Shown one piece after another: positions 43,150-53,874 of a stretch of 64,000 nt of DNA. The notes under the pieces are model-generated. The model searched no databases. It had not been told where the DNA came from and saw only the letters and a program-made list of their open reading frames with translations. Positions within the stretch are counted from its first letter, which is position 1; each line of letters begins with the position of its first letter. The translations under genes and the position numbers were made by a program. Source of the stretch: Microbacterium abyssi (lineage in GTDB: Bacteria > Actinomycetota > Actinomycetes > Actinomycetales > Microbacteriaceae); contig NZ_CP063815.1 in the NCBI RefSeq assembly GCF_015277895.1, positions 2,232,001 through 2,296,000 on the forward strand. Reading direction: 5' to 3'.

Positions 43150-44400
43150 GTGAATCTCGCACGTCGCCTGTCCCTGACGGATGCCGTCGCCATCGGCCTG
43201 GGCTCGATGATCGGTGCCGGCGTCTTCTCGGTATGGGGACCGGCGACCGCCGCCGCGGGCTCCGGACTGTTCATCGCGCTCGGGATCGCCGCGGTGGTCG
43301 CGTTCTGCAACGCCACCTCCTCTGCGCAGCTTGCGGCCGTGCACCCGGTCGCTGGCGGCACCTATGCGTACGCCCGCGCCGAGATCGGACCGTGGTGGGG
43401 CTTCGTCGCGGGATGGAGCTTCCTGATCGGCAAGCTCGCCAGCTGCGCGGCGATGGCGATGACCTTCGCCGCCTACGCCGCCCCCGCGGGGTGGGAGACC
43501 ATGGTCGCGGTCGTCGCCGTCGCCGCACTCGCGGCGGTGAACTGCTTCGGCGTCACGCGCACGGCGCTGCTCACCCGCATCCTCGTCGTCGTCTCGCTGC
43601 TGGGCCTGACCGTCGTCGTCGCCGTCGGGTTCTCCTCGGCGCCGACGGCGGAGCCCGCACCGCTCCCCGACCTCACCGCGTACGGCGTGCTGCAGGGTGC
43701 GGGGCTGCTGTTCTTCGCGTTCGCCGGCTACGCACGCATCGCCACCATGGGCGAGGAGGTCCTCGATCCCGCGCGCAGCATCCCGCGCGCGATCGTCCTT
43801 GCGCTCTCGGGCGCGCTCGTCGTGTACGCGCTGGTCGCGGTCGTCGTCGTGCTGACGCTCGGGGCGGATGCCGCGACCCGCGCCGCGCCGCTGGCCGCAG
43901 TCGTCGACGCCGCCGGGCTTCCCGCGCTCGAGCCGATCGTGCGAGTCGCGGCGGCCACGGCATCCCTCGGCGCGCTCCTCGCGCTGCTCACCGGCATCGG
44001 ACGCACGACTCTCGCGATGGCTCGCGAGTCCGACCTGCCGCGGTTCCTGAGCGCCGTGCACCCGCGATGGCAGGTGCCGTACCGCGCCGAGATCATCGTC
44101 GCGCTGATCGTGATCACCGTCGTCCTCGTCGCCGATCTGCGCGGAGCGATCGGCTTCTCGTCATTCGGCGTGCTGCTGTACTACCTGATCGCGAACGCGG
44201 CGGCGTTCCGTCAGTCCGGCGCGGCGCGGCGCTATCCGCGCGCGCTGCAGGTGCTGGGCGTGCTGGGCTGCCTCGTGCTCGTGAACACGCTGCCCGTCGT
44301 CGCGTCGCTGATCGGAACGGCGGTGGTCATCATCGGCGTCATGTACCGGATGCTGCGACTGCGCCTCACCCGCGCGCGCAGCGGTACGCCCGCGGCGTGA
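43150..44400 (+). CDS. APC-family amino acid permease
   Basis: 416 residues with about 12 transmembrane helices. The first helix has the substrate-binding unwound motif GLGSMIGAGVFS, typical of the APC superfamily; the family stretch FFAFAGYARIATMGEEVLDPARSIPRAI is also present. Amino acid substrate cannot be told. GTG 43150 is preceded at six bases by AACGAT, a weak match to the leaderless box. It follows the DUF4442 gene by 37 bases. Confidence 0.88.
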   Translation: MNLARRLSLTDAVAIGLGSMIGAGVFSVWGPATAAAGSGLFIALGIAAVVAFCNATSSAQLAAVHPVAGGTYAYARAEIGPWWGFVAGWSFLIGKLASCAAMAMTFAAYAAPAGWETMVAVVAVAALAAVNCFGVTRTALLTRILVVVSLLGLTVVVAVGFSSAPTAEPAPLPDLTAYGVLQGAGLLFFAFAGYARIATMGEEVLDPARSIPRAIVLALSGALVVYALVAVVVVLTLGADAATRAAPLAAVVDAAGLPALEPIVRVAAATASLGALLALLTGIGRTTLAMARESDLPRFLSAVHPRWQVPYRAEIIVALIVITVVLVADLRGAIGFSSFGVLLYYLIANAAAFRQSGAARRYPRALQVLGVLGCLVLVNTLPVVASLIGTAVVIIGVMYRMLRLRLTRARSGTPAA

Positions 44401-44431
44401 TGCCCGGCACGGCGCGGAAGTCATTGGACGT

Positions 44432-45223
44432 TCAGCGAGCCGACACCGGAGCAGACTGCGTGAGCGCCATCTCGACGGCCGGCAGGAGCGCCTCGGCGGT
44501 GCGACGGTAGCCGGCGGCACTCGGGTGGAAGCGGTCGAGGCTGAACATCTCGTCCGGCTGCTCCCGGAAGGTAGGGCCGACGGCCTGGCGCAGATCGACC
44601 GGCAACGCGCCGGTGCGCCAGGCCACCTTGGTCTGCTCGAGTGCGAGTCGGTGCGACATCCGCGACAGCAGCGTGCGCAGCGGCTGCGGGACGGGCTGCA
44701 GTGTTCCCAGGTCGGGGCAGGTGCCGACGACGACCGGCGTCCCGCGCTCCTGCAGGCGGGTGATCGTCCGCTCGAGGTCTGCTGCGGCCGACCACGGCGG
44801 CACCATGTGCGTGACGTCATTGCCGCCGACCACGATCACCGCGACGTCCGCACGGTACTCGTCCGGCAGGCTGTCGAGCTGACCGGCGAGGGCCGTGGAC
44901 TCCGACCCGACGACGGCTGCCGTGCGCAGGCGCACCGGACGCAGCATCCGCTTGGCGACGGCCTTCGCGATGCGACCGCCGAGCGTCTCCTTGCGGTGCT
45001 CGGCGCCGAGCCCGGCGGCGAGCGAGTCGCCGAGCAGCAGGAGGTCGATCGGGGTGCCCTCGAGCGACTTCTTCCACACCCGGTCGGCATTTAGCGAGAT
45101 CTCGCCCAGCGGCTTGCCTATGCGACGCCGCGCGATCGCGGCCTGCCCGGTCAGCAGCATCCGCACGCCGAAGGCGACGACGCCCAGCACCGCGCCGATG
45201 GCCAGGATGCGCACCCGGATCAT
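44432..45223 (-). CDS. SGNH/GDSL-family hydrolase with N-terminal signal anchor
   Basis: 263 residues. One N-terminal hydrophobic segment (about 4-28), then the SGNH blocks: LLLGDSLAAGLG (catalytic Ser, about residue 67), VGSES (block II Gly region), VVGGNDVTH (block III Asn) and DRFHPSAAGY (block V Asp and His). Likely an extracytoplasmic esterase or deacylase. TCGAAT lies six bases before the ATG. It is convergent with the permease gene. The 68-base gap before hisS holds GC-rich CGTGAACGCGG direct repeats only. Confidence 0.85.
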   Translation of the reverse strand: MIRVRILAIGAVLGVVAFGVRMLLTGQAAIARRRIGKPLGEISLNADRVWKKSLEGTPIDLLLLGDSLAAGLGAEHRKETLGGRIAKAVAKRMLRPVRLRTAAVVGSESTALAGQLDSLPDEYRADVAVIVVGGNDVTHMVPPWSAAADLERTITRLQERGTPVVVGTCPDLGTLQPVPQPLRTLLSRMSHRLALEQTKVAWRTGALPVDLRQAVGPTFREQPDEMFSLDRFHPSAAGYRRTAEALLPAVEMALTQSAPVSAR

Positions 45224-45291
45224 GCCCCCATTCGACAGGGTTCTCGTGAACGCGGCGTGAACGCGGCTCGCCGCGTGCGCACGTCACGGGG

Positions 45292-46572
45292 TCACGTGAG
45301 GGGCTTGAGCTCCAGCGTCCCGGGCTCGGCGCCGGCCGAGACCGTCGTGAAGGCGTTGTAACCGTCGGCGGCGGACCGCTCGAGGAGCGCCTTGAAGTTC
45401 TTCACCCGGCGCTCCAGCCGCACACGACCGTGCACCATCAGGGCCGCCTTGTGGGCGATGAGCTCGGCCAGGGGAACATCCGCATCATGGACGAGGACGA
45501 TGGCCTGGCTGCCGGCACCGGCCACGGGCTCGAGCAGGTCGGCGAGCCGCTCGAATCCGAGCGAGAATCCCACGGCCGGCACTTGCTGTCCGAGGAATCG
45601 GCCGATCATCCCGTCGTAGCGTCCGCCGCCCCCGAGAGAGTACGACACCGAGGGGTGTGCGAGCTCGAAGATCGTGCCGGTGTAGTAGCCCATGCCGCGC
45701 ACCAGGAACGGATCGAAGACGAGCGGGATGTCGCCCTGCCCTGTTCCCGCCGCAACGGCCTCGCCGATGCCGACCAGGTGCGCGACGATCTCATCGGGCG
45801 CGCCGTCCGGCAGCGCCTTGCGGATCTGCCGTTCGCCGTACGGGTTGTACTCCATCGTCTGCGGGCGGCGCAGGTAGGCGTCGAACGCGTCGACGGCGGA
45901 TGCCGTTGCACCCCGTTCGCGGAGCTCGGCGACGATGCCGTCCGGGCCGATCTTGTCGAGCTTGTCGATCGTGATCAGCACGCCGGGGCGCTCGTCGGCG
46001 GCGAAGCCGAAGGCGTCCAGCATCCAGTCGAGCACGCGACGGTCGTTGACGCGCACGCTCGCGCCGTCGAGCCCGAGCGCCCCGAGGGCGTCCAGGGACG
46101 CGACCATGAGTTCGGCCTCTGCACGCGCAGAGTCGTCGCCCATGATGTCGATGTCGCACTGCATGAACTGCCGATAGCGCCCCTTCTGCGGACGCTCGGC
46201 ACGCCAGACCGGGCCGATCTGGATCGCACGGAACACGGCGGGCAGCTGACCGCGATTGCTGGCGTAGAACCGGGCCAGCGGGACGGTGAGGTCGTAGCGC
46301 AGACCGAGGTCGCTGAGCGCGGACGGGTCGTCGGCGGCCTCGCGGATCGCCTCGGCATCCAGGCCACGGCGCAGGATGTTGTACGACAGCTTCTCGTTGT
46401 CGCCGCCGATGCCCGCATGCAGACGGTCGTACTCCTCGACCGCGGGGGTCTCGATCTCGTCGAAACCGTGCGCCAGGTAGCGCTCGCGGATGACGGCGAG
46501 CAGGCTCTCACGGCGGGCCTTGTCAGCGGGGAGGATGTCGCGCATGCCGCGCGGCGGGTTCACAGTAGCCAC
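45292..46572 (-). CDS. hisS: Histidyl-tRNA synthetase
   Basis: 426 residues, class II synthetase. Motif 1 region near PPRGMRDILPADK, motif 2 FRAIQIGPVWRAERPQKGRYRQFMQCD, histidine signatures LVRGMGYYTGTIFEL and GGGGRYDGMIGRF, and a C-terminal anticodon-binding domain (about 325-426). The GTG start has GGAAAGATGGGG upstream. It lies 17 bases after mazG in the same direction. Confidence 0.97.
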   Translation of the reverse strand: MATVNPPRGMRDILPADKARRESLLAVIRERYLAHGFDEIETPAVEEYDRLHAGIGGDNEKLSYNILRRGLDAEAIREAADDPSALSDLGLRYDLTVPLARFYASNRGQLPAVFRAIQIGPVWRAERPQKGRYRQFMQCDIDIMGDDSARAEAELMVASLDALGALGLDGASVRVNDRRVLDWMLDAFGFAADERPGVLITIDKLDKIGPDGIVAELRERGATASAVDAFDAYLRRPQTMEYNPYGERQIRKALPDGAPDEIVAHLVGIGEAVAAGTGQGDIPLVFDPFLVRGMGYYTGTIFELAHPSVSYSLGGGGRYDGMIGRFLGQQVPAVGFSLGFERLADLLEPVAGAGSQAIVLVHDADVPLAELIAHKAALMVHGRVRLERRVKNFKALLERSAADGYNAFTTVSAGAEPGTLELKPLT

Positions 46573-46589
46573 AGCCCCATCTTTCCAGG

Positions 46590-47264
46590 TCAGCCGGCCT
46601 CCGCCGCTCGGACCTCGTCCTCGACGACGCGGAGGCGCTCGCGGAGGGCGCGCTCGGCGTCCCAGCCGTTCGCGCGGGCGGTCGCAGTGAGCGTCAGCAG
46701 CAGGTCGCCGAGCTCGTCCTCCGACTCCGGGGCCGCACCGATCTCGGCGGCGTCGTGCGCGGCGAGGGCGATATCTTCGCCCGCTCCCACCGAAGCCGCG
46801 CGTCCGAGCACCTTCTGCGCGAGCGCGAGTGCCGGCATCCCGCGCGGAACGCCGTCGAGCACGCTGCGGCGCTCACGCTTCTCGGCCGCCTTCGCGGCAT
46901 TCCAGTGCACGAGCACCTCTTCTGGCGTGTTCGCGACCTCATCGCCGAACACGTGCGGATGCCGCCGCACCATCTTCTCGGTGAGAGTCTGTGCCACGTC
47001 GTCGATGTCGAACGGATCCTCCGGATCCTGTGCGGCGATCGCCGCGTGGAACAGCACCTGCCAGAGCAGATCGCCGAGCTCCTCGCGCAGTTCCGCCCGC
47101 TCCCCCGTCTCGACGGCGTCGATCACCTCGTGCGACTCCTCGATGAGGTACGGCACGAGGTCGCGGTGGGTGATCTGCTGCGACCACACGCAGCGTTCGC
47201 GCACGGCGCGCATGGTCTCGGCGGCGGCTCGCAGCGCATCGGCGTCGGTCACGGCGTCCCCCAT
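46590..47264 (-). CDS. mazG: MazG nucleoside triphosphate pyrophosphohydrolase
   Basis: 224 residues. Hydrolyses NTPs and dNTPs to monophosphates, cleaning damaged nucleotides. The EExxE-EELGD metal motifs are seen in LIEESHEVIDAVETG and LREELGDLLWQVLFHA, then SEDELGDLLLTLTATAR in the second half. It is shorter than E. coli MazG (263). The start is ATG 47264, or GTG 47252 which is better spaced from GGGAGAG. It lies 13 bases after nhaA. Confidence 0.93.
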   Translation of the reverse strand: MGDAVTDADALRAAAETMRAVRERCVWSQQITHRDLVPYLIEESHEVIDAVETGERAELREELGDLLWQVLFHAAIAAQDPEDPFDIDDVAQTLTEKMVRRHPHVFGDEVANTPEEVLVHWNAAKAAEKRERRSVLDGVPRGMPALALAQKVLGRAASVGAGEDIALAAHDAAEIGAAPESEDELGDLLLTLTATARANGWDAERALRERLRVVEDEVRAAEAG

Positions 47265-47277
47265 CTCTCCCAGGCCG

Positions 47278-48444
47278 TCAGGAGCTCGCGGCCGCCACGC
47301 GGCGGTGCCACGCCGCCCGCGACGAGACGATGATCCCGGAGAGCACGAGCGCGATCAGCGAGCCGACCAGCACGCCGAGGATCGCCTGGTCGCGGATGTC
47401 AGTGTCGTTCGCGAACGCCAGGTTGGCGAGCAGAAGCGACACGGTGAACCCGATGCCGCCCAGCGTTCCAGCCGCCACCAGATCCATGACCGTGAGGGCG
47501 GGAGCCTTCTCCTTCGCCCCGATCCGGAGCGCCACCCAGCCGAACAGGGTGATGCCGATGATCTTGCCGATCGGCAGCGCGATCGCGATGCCGAAGAACG
47601 CCGGCGACAGCTCGCTGGGCGACACCGCGGGGATCACGACGAATGCGGCGGCGAAGGCGAAGATCGGCAGGATCGCGCCGTTCACCCACGGATCGAGCAC
47701 GTGGCGCGCGCGCATCGACGGCGACTGCGCGATCGCGAGGCCGAGCATGACGCCGGCGATCGTCGCGTGGATGCCGGAGAGCAGCACGAGCGCCCAGACC
47801 AGCACGCCGATGACGATCATCGCGGCGATCACGAGCCACGCGTGCTTGACGGGCAGCATCCGCGAGAGGAAGCCGAAGGCGACGACGCCGACCACGGCCA
47901 GCGCGAGGTAGATCCAGTTCAGGTCGTGCGCGAAAAGCACGGCGATGAAGATGATGCCGATGATGTCGTCGAGGATGGCGAGCGCCAGCAGGAACACGCG
48001 CACAGCCGTGGGCAGACCCTTGCCGAACACCGCAAGCACCCCGAGCGCGAACGCGATGTCGGTCGCGGTCGGGATGGGCCAGCCGGATGCGGTGCCCTCA
48101 CCGCCCGCGATCACGAGGTAGATGATGATCGGCACCAGCACGCCGCCGGCGGCCGCGATCGCCGGCTGCAGCGCCTTGCGGAACGAACTGAGGTCGCCGC
48201 GGGTGAGCTCGTACTGCAGCTCCATCGCCACGACGAAGAAGAAGATGGCGAGAAGACCGTCCGAGATCCAGTGCGCGACCGAGAGGTCGATGGCCGTCCC
48301 CGGGATGGCGATGTGGAAGTCCAGTACCGCGGCGATCGGCCCCTGGGTCGGGAGGTTCGCCAGCAGCAGGCCGAGGGCCGCCGCCAGCAGCAGCAGAACC
48401 GCGGGGAACTGCTGCGTGCGCAGGAGGTTTCGGGAGTCAGACAT
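47278..48444 (-). CDS. nhaA: Na+/H+ antiporter NhaA
   Basis: 388 residues with about 12 transmembrane helices. Exchanges sodium for protons for pH and salt control. The ion-binding Asp pair is in LAILDDIIGIIFIAVLF and the TATDIAFALGVLAV stretch matches the helix IV assembly; FFFVVAMELQYE is the first conserved block. I chose ATG 48444 (SDSRNLL) because TAGCAT (48457-48452) lies seven bases before it; an ATG three codons upstream is within that box. First gene of nhaA-mazG-hisS. Confidence 0.93.
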   Translation of the reverse strand: MSDSRNLLRTQQFPAVLLLLAAALGLLLANLPTQGPIAAVLDFHIAIPGTAIDLSVAHWISDGLLAIFFFVVAMELQYELTRGDLSSFRKALQPAIAAAGGVLVPIIIYLVIAGGEGTASGWPIPTATDIAFALGVLAVFGKGLPTAVRVFLLALAILDDIIGIIFIAVLFAHDLNWIYLALAVVGVVAFGFLSRMLPVKHAWLVIAAMIVIGVLVWALVLLSGIHATIAGVMLGLAIAQSPSMRARHVLDPWVNGAILPIFAFAAAFVVIPAVSPSELSPAFFGIAIALPIGKIIGITLFGWVALRIGAKEKAPALTVMDLVAAGTLGGIGFTVSLLLANLAFANDTDIRDQAILGVLVGSLIALVLSGIIVSSRAAWHRRVAAASS

Positions 48445-48522
48445 CCGCTCCATGCTATGCCCGGGCCGTCACGGCGCGTCACGTGGTCGGGAGCTCCTCG
48501 GCGGCGCGGCTAACCTCGAAAG

Positions 48523-51216
48523 ATGACCACGGAGCCGACCTACACAGAGCCCACGCAGACCGAGGCCATCCGCGTCATCGGCCGGTTCGAAGCCGGGCGA
48601 GGCATTCCCGATGAGATGCGCGCCGATGTGCGCATGCTCGGCGGCCTGCTCGGACAGGTGCTGCAGGAGTGCGGCAGTCCAGGACTGTTCGAGGATGTCG
48701 AGCGCCTGCGCCTGGCGACGATCCAGGCGTACGAGGCCGAGAGCGCCGAGGCGTTCGAGCGCGCGACGGAGATCGCCGAGTCGTTCACCGTCCAGCGGGC
48801 CGACGAGGTCGCCAGGGCGTTCACCTGTTACTTCCACCTCGTGAACCTCGCCGAGGAGCACCAGCGGGTCCGGATCCTGCGCGAGCGCGCCGGCAAGCCC
48901 GGGCGCGAAGATGCCGCCGACACTGTCGCCGCGGCCTACGCGCAGCTGCGCGGCGAGGTCGGCGAGGACGAAGCGCGGCGCCGGCTGTCAGGACTCCGGT
49001 TCCACCCCGTCTTCACGGCGCATCCCACCGAGGCGCGACGGCGCGCGGTGTCCACCAGCATTCGCCGGCTCTCCGAACTCCTCACCGCGCACGACGCGTC
49101 CAGCGACGGTGGTGCCGAACAGCACCGCGCCCGCCGCCGCATGCTGGAGGAGGTCGACACGCTCTGGCGCACCGCTCCCCTGCGCGCGCAGAAGCCGTCG
49201 CCGACCGACGAGGTGCGCACGGTCATGTCGGTGTTCGACGAGACGCTGTTCACGACGGTGCCGCACGTGTACCGCCGCATCGACGACGCCCTGCGCGGTG
49301 AGCAGTCCGGCGCGAGCGAACCGGTCGTGCCCGCCTTCGTCCGCATCGGCTCCTGGGTGGGCGGCGACCGGGACGGCAACCCGTTCGTGACGGCATCCGT
49401 CACCAGGGAGGCGGCCGATATCGCCGCCGACCATGTTCTGCGCGGTCTCGAGCGCGCCCTTGAGCGGATCGGCCGCGCGCTCACGCTGGATGCTGAGAGC
49501 ACACCGCCGAGCGACGACGTCGTCGCGCTGTGGGAGGCGTTCTCGGCATCGCACCAGGACATCGCAGACGAGATCGCCGCGCGCTCCCCCGAGGAGCCGC
49601 ACCGACGCGTCGTGCTCGCATTCGCGAACCGGGTCGCCGCCACGCGCCTCGGCACGCCCGGCGGCTACTCCGCGCCCGAGGAGCTCCTCGGCGACCTCCG
49701 CGCCGTGCAGACTTCGCTGTCGGCATCCGGCGCGAAGCGGCATGCTTTCGGCGGCATCCAGCACCTCATCTGGCAGGTGGAGACCTACGGCTTCCACCTC
49801 ACGGAGCTCGAGGTGCGCCAGCATTCGCAGGTGCACCGGCACGCACTCGCCGAACTCGAAGCCGGCGGCGAGCTCAGCGAGCAGACCCTCGAGGTGCTCG
49901 AGGTCTTCCGCGCGATCGCCGAGATCCAGCGCAGCTACGGCCTGCGCGCCGCAGGTCGCTACGTCGTCTCGTTCACGCAGTCCGCCGAGGACCTCGGGAA
50001 CGTTCATCGCCTCGCCCGCCACGCGCTCGGCGACGACGTGCCCGTGCTCGACGTCGTGCCGCTGTTCGAGACGTTCGCCGACCTGCAGGCTGCGCCGGCG
50101 ATCCTCGCCGAGGTCGTCGGATTCCCCGAGTTCCGCAAGCGTATGACCGCGACAGAGAATCGCCTCGAGGTCATGCTCGGGTACTCGGACTCGTCCAAGG
50201 ACGTCGGACCCGTCGCCGCGAACCTCGCGCTCTACGAGGCGCAGGAGAAGATCGCCCTCTGGGCGCAGGATGCCGGGATCGAACTGACGCTGTTCCACGG
50301 ACGCGGCGGGGCGCTCGGCCGCGGCGGCGGCCCGGCTAACTCCGCGATCCTCGCCCAGCCGCCGCACTCTGTCGACGGCCGCTTCAAGCTCACCGAGCAG
50401 GGCGAGGTCATCTTCGCCCGTTACGGCGAGCCCGCGATCGCGATGCGGCACATCGACCAGGTCGCCGCGGCAACGCTGCTCGCTTCCTCCCCGAGCGTCG
50501 AGGAGCGCACCAGCGGTGCCGCCGCGCGCTTCGCGGACATCGCGCAGGTGATGGATGCCGCCTCCCGTGAACGCTTCTTCCAGCTCGTGAAGGCCGACGG
50601 CTTCGCCCCCTGGTTCGCCACCGTCACCCCGATGGAGGAGATCGGACTGCTCGCGCTGGGCTCCCGCCCGGCACGCCGTGGCCTGTCCGTCGAGTCGCTG
50701 GAGGACCTCCGGGCCATCCCGTGGGTGTTCGCGTGGACGCAGGCGCGCATCAACCTCGCCGGCTGGTTCGGCCTCGGCACCGCGCTGGGGGCCGTCGGCG
50801 ACGAGGCGCTCCTCAGGGAGGCGTACCGCGAGTGGCCGCTGCTGCACACCATGATCGACAACGTCGCCATGAGTCTCGCGAAGACCGACGAGCGGATCGC
50901 CCGCCGCTACCTCGCGCTCGGCGACCGCGATGATCTGGCCCAGCTGGTGCTCGACGAGCTCACCCTCACCAGGGAGTGGGTCATCCGTCTCACCGGCGGC
51001 ACCGGTCTGCTCGAGAACAAGCCGATCCTGCAGCGGGCCGTGGCCCTCCGCAGCCCCTACGTCGACGCGCTCTCGCTGCTGCAGCTGCGCGCCCTGCGCG
51101 AGCTGCGGTCGGCGGCATCCGCCTCGGCCGAAGGCTCGGGAGCCGACGATGAACAGCGCCGCCTGCTCCTGCTCTCGGTCAGCGGCGTCGCCGCGGGCCT
51201 GCAGAACACCGGATGA
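48523..51216 (+). CDS. ppc: Phosphoenolpyruvate carboxylase
   Basis: 897 residues. Adds bicarbonate to PEP to give oxaloacetate, refilling the TCA cycle. The catalytic His is in VFTAHPTEARRR (about residue 168), Lys and Asp in GYSDSSKDVGP (about 560) and Arg residues in FHGRGGALGRGGGP (about 590-605); the C-terminus ends LLENTG-like as QNTG, the allosteric-site end. The ATG follows TAACCT (48511-48516) by six bases, without a ribosome site. Gene pair in space with gdhA, which uses the TCA product 2-oxoglutarate. Confidence 0.97.
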   Translation: MTTEPTYTEPTQTEAIRVIGRFEAGRGIPDEMRADVRMLGGLLGQVLQECGSPGLFEDVERLRLATIQAYEAESAEAFERATEIAESFTVQRADEVARAFTCYFHLVNLAEEHQRVRILRERAGKPGREDAADTVAAAYAQLRGEVGEDEARRRLSGLRFHPVFTAHPTEARRRAVSTSIRRLSELLTAHDASSDGGAEQHRARRRMLEEVDTLWRTAPLRAQKPSPTDEVRTVMSVFDETLFTTVPHVYRRIDDALRGEQSGASEPVVPAFVRIGSWVGGDRDGNPFVTASVTREAADIAADHVLRGLERALERIGRALTLDAESTPPSDDVVALWEAFSASHQDIADEIAARSPEEPHRRVVLAFANRVAATRLGTPGGYSAPEELLGDLRAVQTSLSASGAKRHAFGGIQHLIWQVETYGFHLTELEVRQHSQVHRHALAELEAGGELSEQTLEVLEVFRAIAEIQRSYGLRAAGRYVVSFTQSAEDLGNVHRLARHALGDDVPVLDVVPLFETFADLQAAPAILAEVVGFPEFRKRMTATENRLEVMLGYSDSSKDVGPVAANLALYEAQEKIALWAQDAGIELTLFHGRGGALGRGGGPANSAILAQPPHSVDGRFKLTEQGEVIFARYGEPAIAMRHIDQVAAATLLASSPSVEERTSGAAARFADIAQVMDAASRERFFQLVKADGFAPWFATVTPMEEIGLLALGSRPARRGLSVESLEDLRAIPWVFAWTQARINLAGWFGLGTALGAVGDEALLREAYREWPLLHTMIDNVAMSLAKTDERIARRYLALGDRDDLAQLVLDELTLTREWVIRLTGGTGLLENKPILQRAVALRSPYVDALSLLQLRALRELRSAASASAEGSGADDEQRRLLLLSVSGVAAGLQNTG

Positions 51217-52704
<1,488 letters not shown>

Positions 52705-52734
52705 GTCGGTTCTGCTGATTGCGGTTCGGTCGCT

Positions 52735-52823
52735 CCGCACAGATGGCTGGCCGTTCGTACGAGTGGCCGTCGACCTCGACCGGTCCGGCCGCCGTTCGTG
52801 CACTTCGCCAGCCATCCGTGCGG
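52735..52823. repeat. Structured intergenic dyad between gdhA and a carbonic anhydrase-like gene
   Basis: CCGCACAGATGGCTGGC (52735-52751) and GCCAGCCATCCGTGCGG (52807-52823) form 17-base arms with one mismatch. The inner 55 bases hold direct words CCGTTCGTAC and CCGTTCGTGC in the same orientation. It may be a shared terminator, but the sentence-like inner repeats look more like an intergenic repeat element. A GGATGCC word follows at 52836. Confidence 0.6.
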
Positions 52824-52854
52824 CGGTGATGGGGCGGATGCCGGGAGAAACGAG

Positions 52855-53451
52855 CTAGAGCGCGTGGTCGTCGGCGTGCCGCGCCAATGACGACCCGTAG
52901 CGCTCTGTGAGCTGCACCATGAGGTCCGGGGTGTCGCGGTCGACGCCGAACACGTGCCCGGGGAAGTCCAGCTCAGGCTGCGCCTCGGCGATCTCATCCG
53001 CCTGATCCGGTGAGAACAGCTGCACCGGATCCCCCGCCGCCACCCACCCGATCGGCACGACGGTGCCCTCGGGAAGCACGGCGCGACGCGTCACGATCGC
53101 GTTGACCCTGATCTCGCACCGTGCACCGACGATCGAGCCGTTGAAGATGCGGGCACCCGAGGCGAAGAACACCTCCTCACCCACCGTCGCGCCGGCGATG
53201 CTCGCCAGTGTGCCGACGAGCGTGTGGTCGCCGATGTGCACGGCGTTCGCGGCGGTGGCGCGGATCAGCGCGTTCTCCATCACGATCACGTGCTCGCCGA
53301 GCGTGATCGGGCCGCCCTCCGCCGTGATCACGGCGCCGTGCAGCACCTGGCAGTTCGGTCCGATCTCCACGTCGCCCGAGATGACAGCGGTCGGCGCGAT
53401 GACGGCGGTGTCATCGATGCGGGGCCGAGCCCCGAGGTGCTCGTACAACAT
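52855..53451 (-). CDS. Gamma-carbonic anhydrase-like hexapeptide-repeat protein
   Basis: 198 residues with a left-handed beta-helix (about 10-145) built from hexapeptides (VISGDVEIGPNCQVLHGAVI, VIVMENALIR, GATVGEEVFFASGARI). His residues in AVHIGDHTLVG are near the family's metal site, but the usual HxxxxH spacing is not fully clear, so activity is uncertain. The ATG at 53451 follows TAGTCT (53463-53458) by six bases, a leaderless pattern. It is divergent from the VOC gene. Confidence 0.82.
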   Translation of the reverse strand: MLYEHLGARPRIDDTAVIAPTAVISGDVEIGPNCQVLHGAVITAEGGPITLGEHVIVMENALIRATAANAVHIGDHTLVGTLASIAGATVGEEVFFASGARIFNGSIVGARCEIRVNAIVTRRAVLPEGTVVPIGWVAAGDPVQLFSPDQADEIAEAQPELDFPGHVFGVDRDTPDLMVQLTERYGSSLARHADDHAL

Positions 53452-53503
53452 GCCGCCAGACTAGCCCTTGCGTCACGGTCGGCGCTGGGCATACGGTCGC
53501 GGC
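53452..53503. promoter_or_regulatory. Very compact divergent leaderless promoters
   Basis: A 52-base gap. TAGTCT (53463-53458, minus) and TACGGT (53492-53497, plus) each stand six bases from a start codon. On the plus strand TTGCGT (53468-53473) lies 18 bases before TACGGT and may be its -35. The two polymerase footprints must overlap. Confidence 0.65.
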
Positions 53504-53863
53504 ATGACGGTGACGAGACTGTTCCCGATTCTGCGCACGAACGACCTGCCGCGACTGGTGACGTTCTATGAGAGAGCGTTCTCGGCATCCGTGGAGTATC
53601 GCTACGAGCACGAGGGGCGAGCGGTCTATGTGGCGCTCGCAGTCGGCGGTGGCACGATCGGCATCGGCTACGAGCCCGAGGTGTCGCCCGGCGATCCTGT
53701 CGCGATCTGGCTGTACGTCGATGACGTCGACAGCGCGTACTCCCGCGCGACGGACGCCGGGGCGACCTCGGTCGCCGACCCTGATGACATGCCGTGGGGC
53801 GAGCGCGTCGCGCAGGTACGCGATCCCGACGGCACGCTGCTCCACCTCGGTTCGGCGGCCTGA
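53504..53863 (+). CDS. VOC-superfamily protein (glyoxalase/bleomycin resistance-like)
   Basis: 119 residues with the paired beta-alpha-beta-beta-beta units of the VOC fold (LFPILRTNDLPRLVTFYERAF, VAIWLYVDDVDSAYSRATDAG, WGERVAQVRDPDGTLLHLG). Metal-site Glu or His residues are only partly conserved, so it may be a binding protein. ATG 53504 is set by TACGGT six bases upstream; the frame is open further upstream but without homology. It ends 11 bases from the end of convergent mfd. Confidence 0.82.
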   Translation: MTVTRLFPILRTNDLPRLVTFYERAFSASVEYRYEHEGRAVYVALAVGGGTIGIGYEPEVSPGDPVAIWLYVDDVDSAYSRATDAGATSVADPDDMPWGERVAQVRDPDGTLLHLGSAA

Positions 53864-53874
53864 TCCGCCCGGGA

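Noticed and set aside
45430..48513. A 1027-codon plus-strand open frame over hisS, mazG and nhaA
   Set aside because: It is antisense to three recognisable genes, has artificial composition and no start signal.
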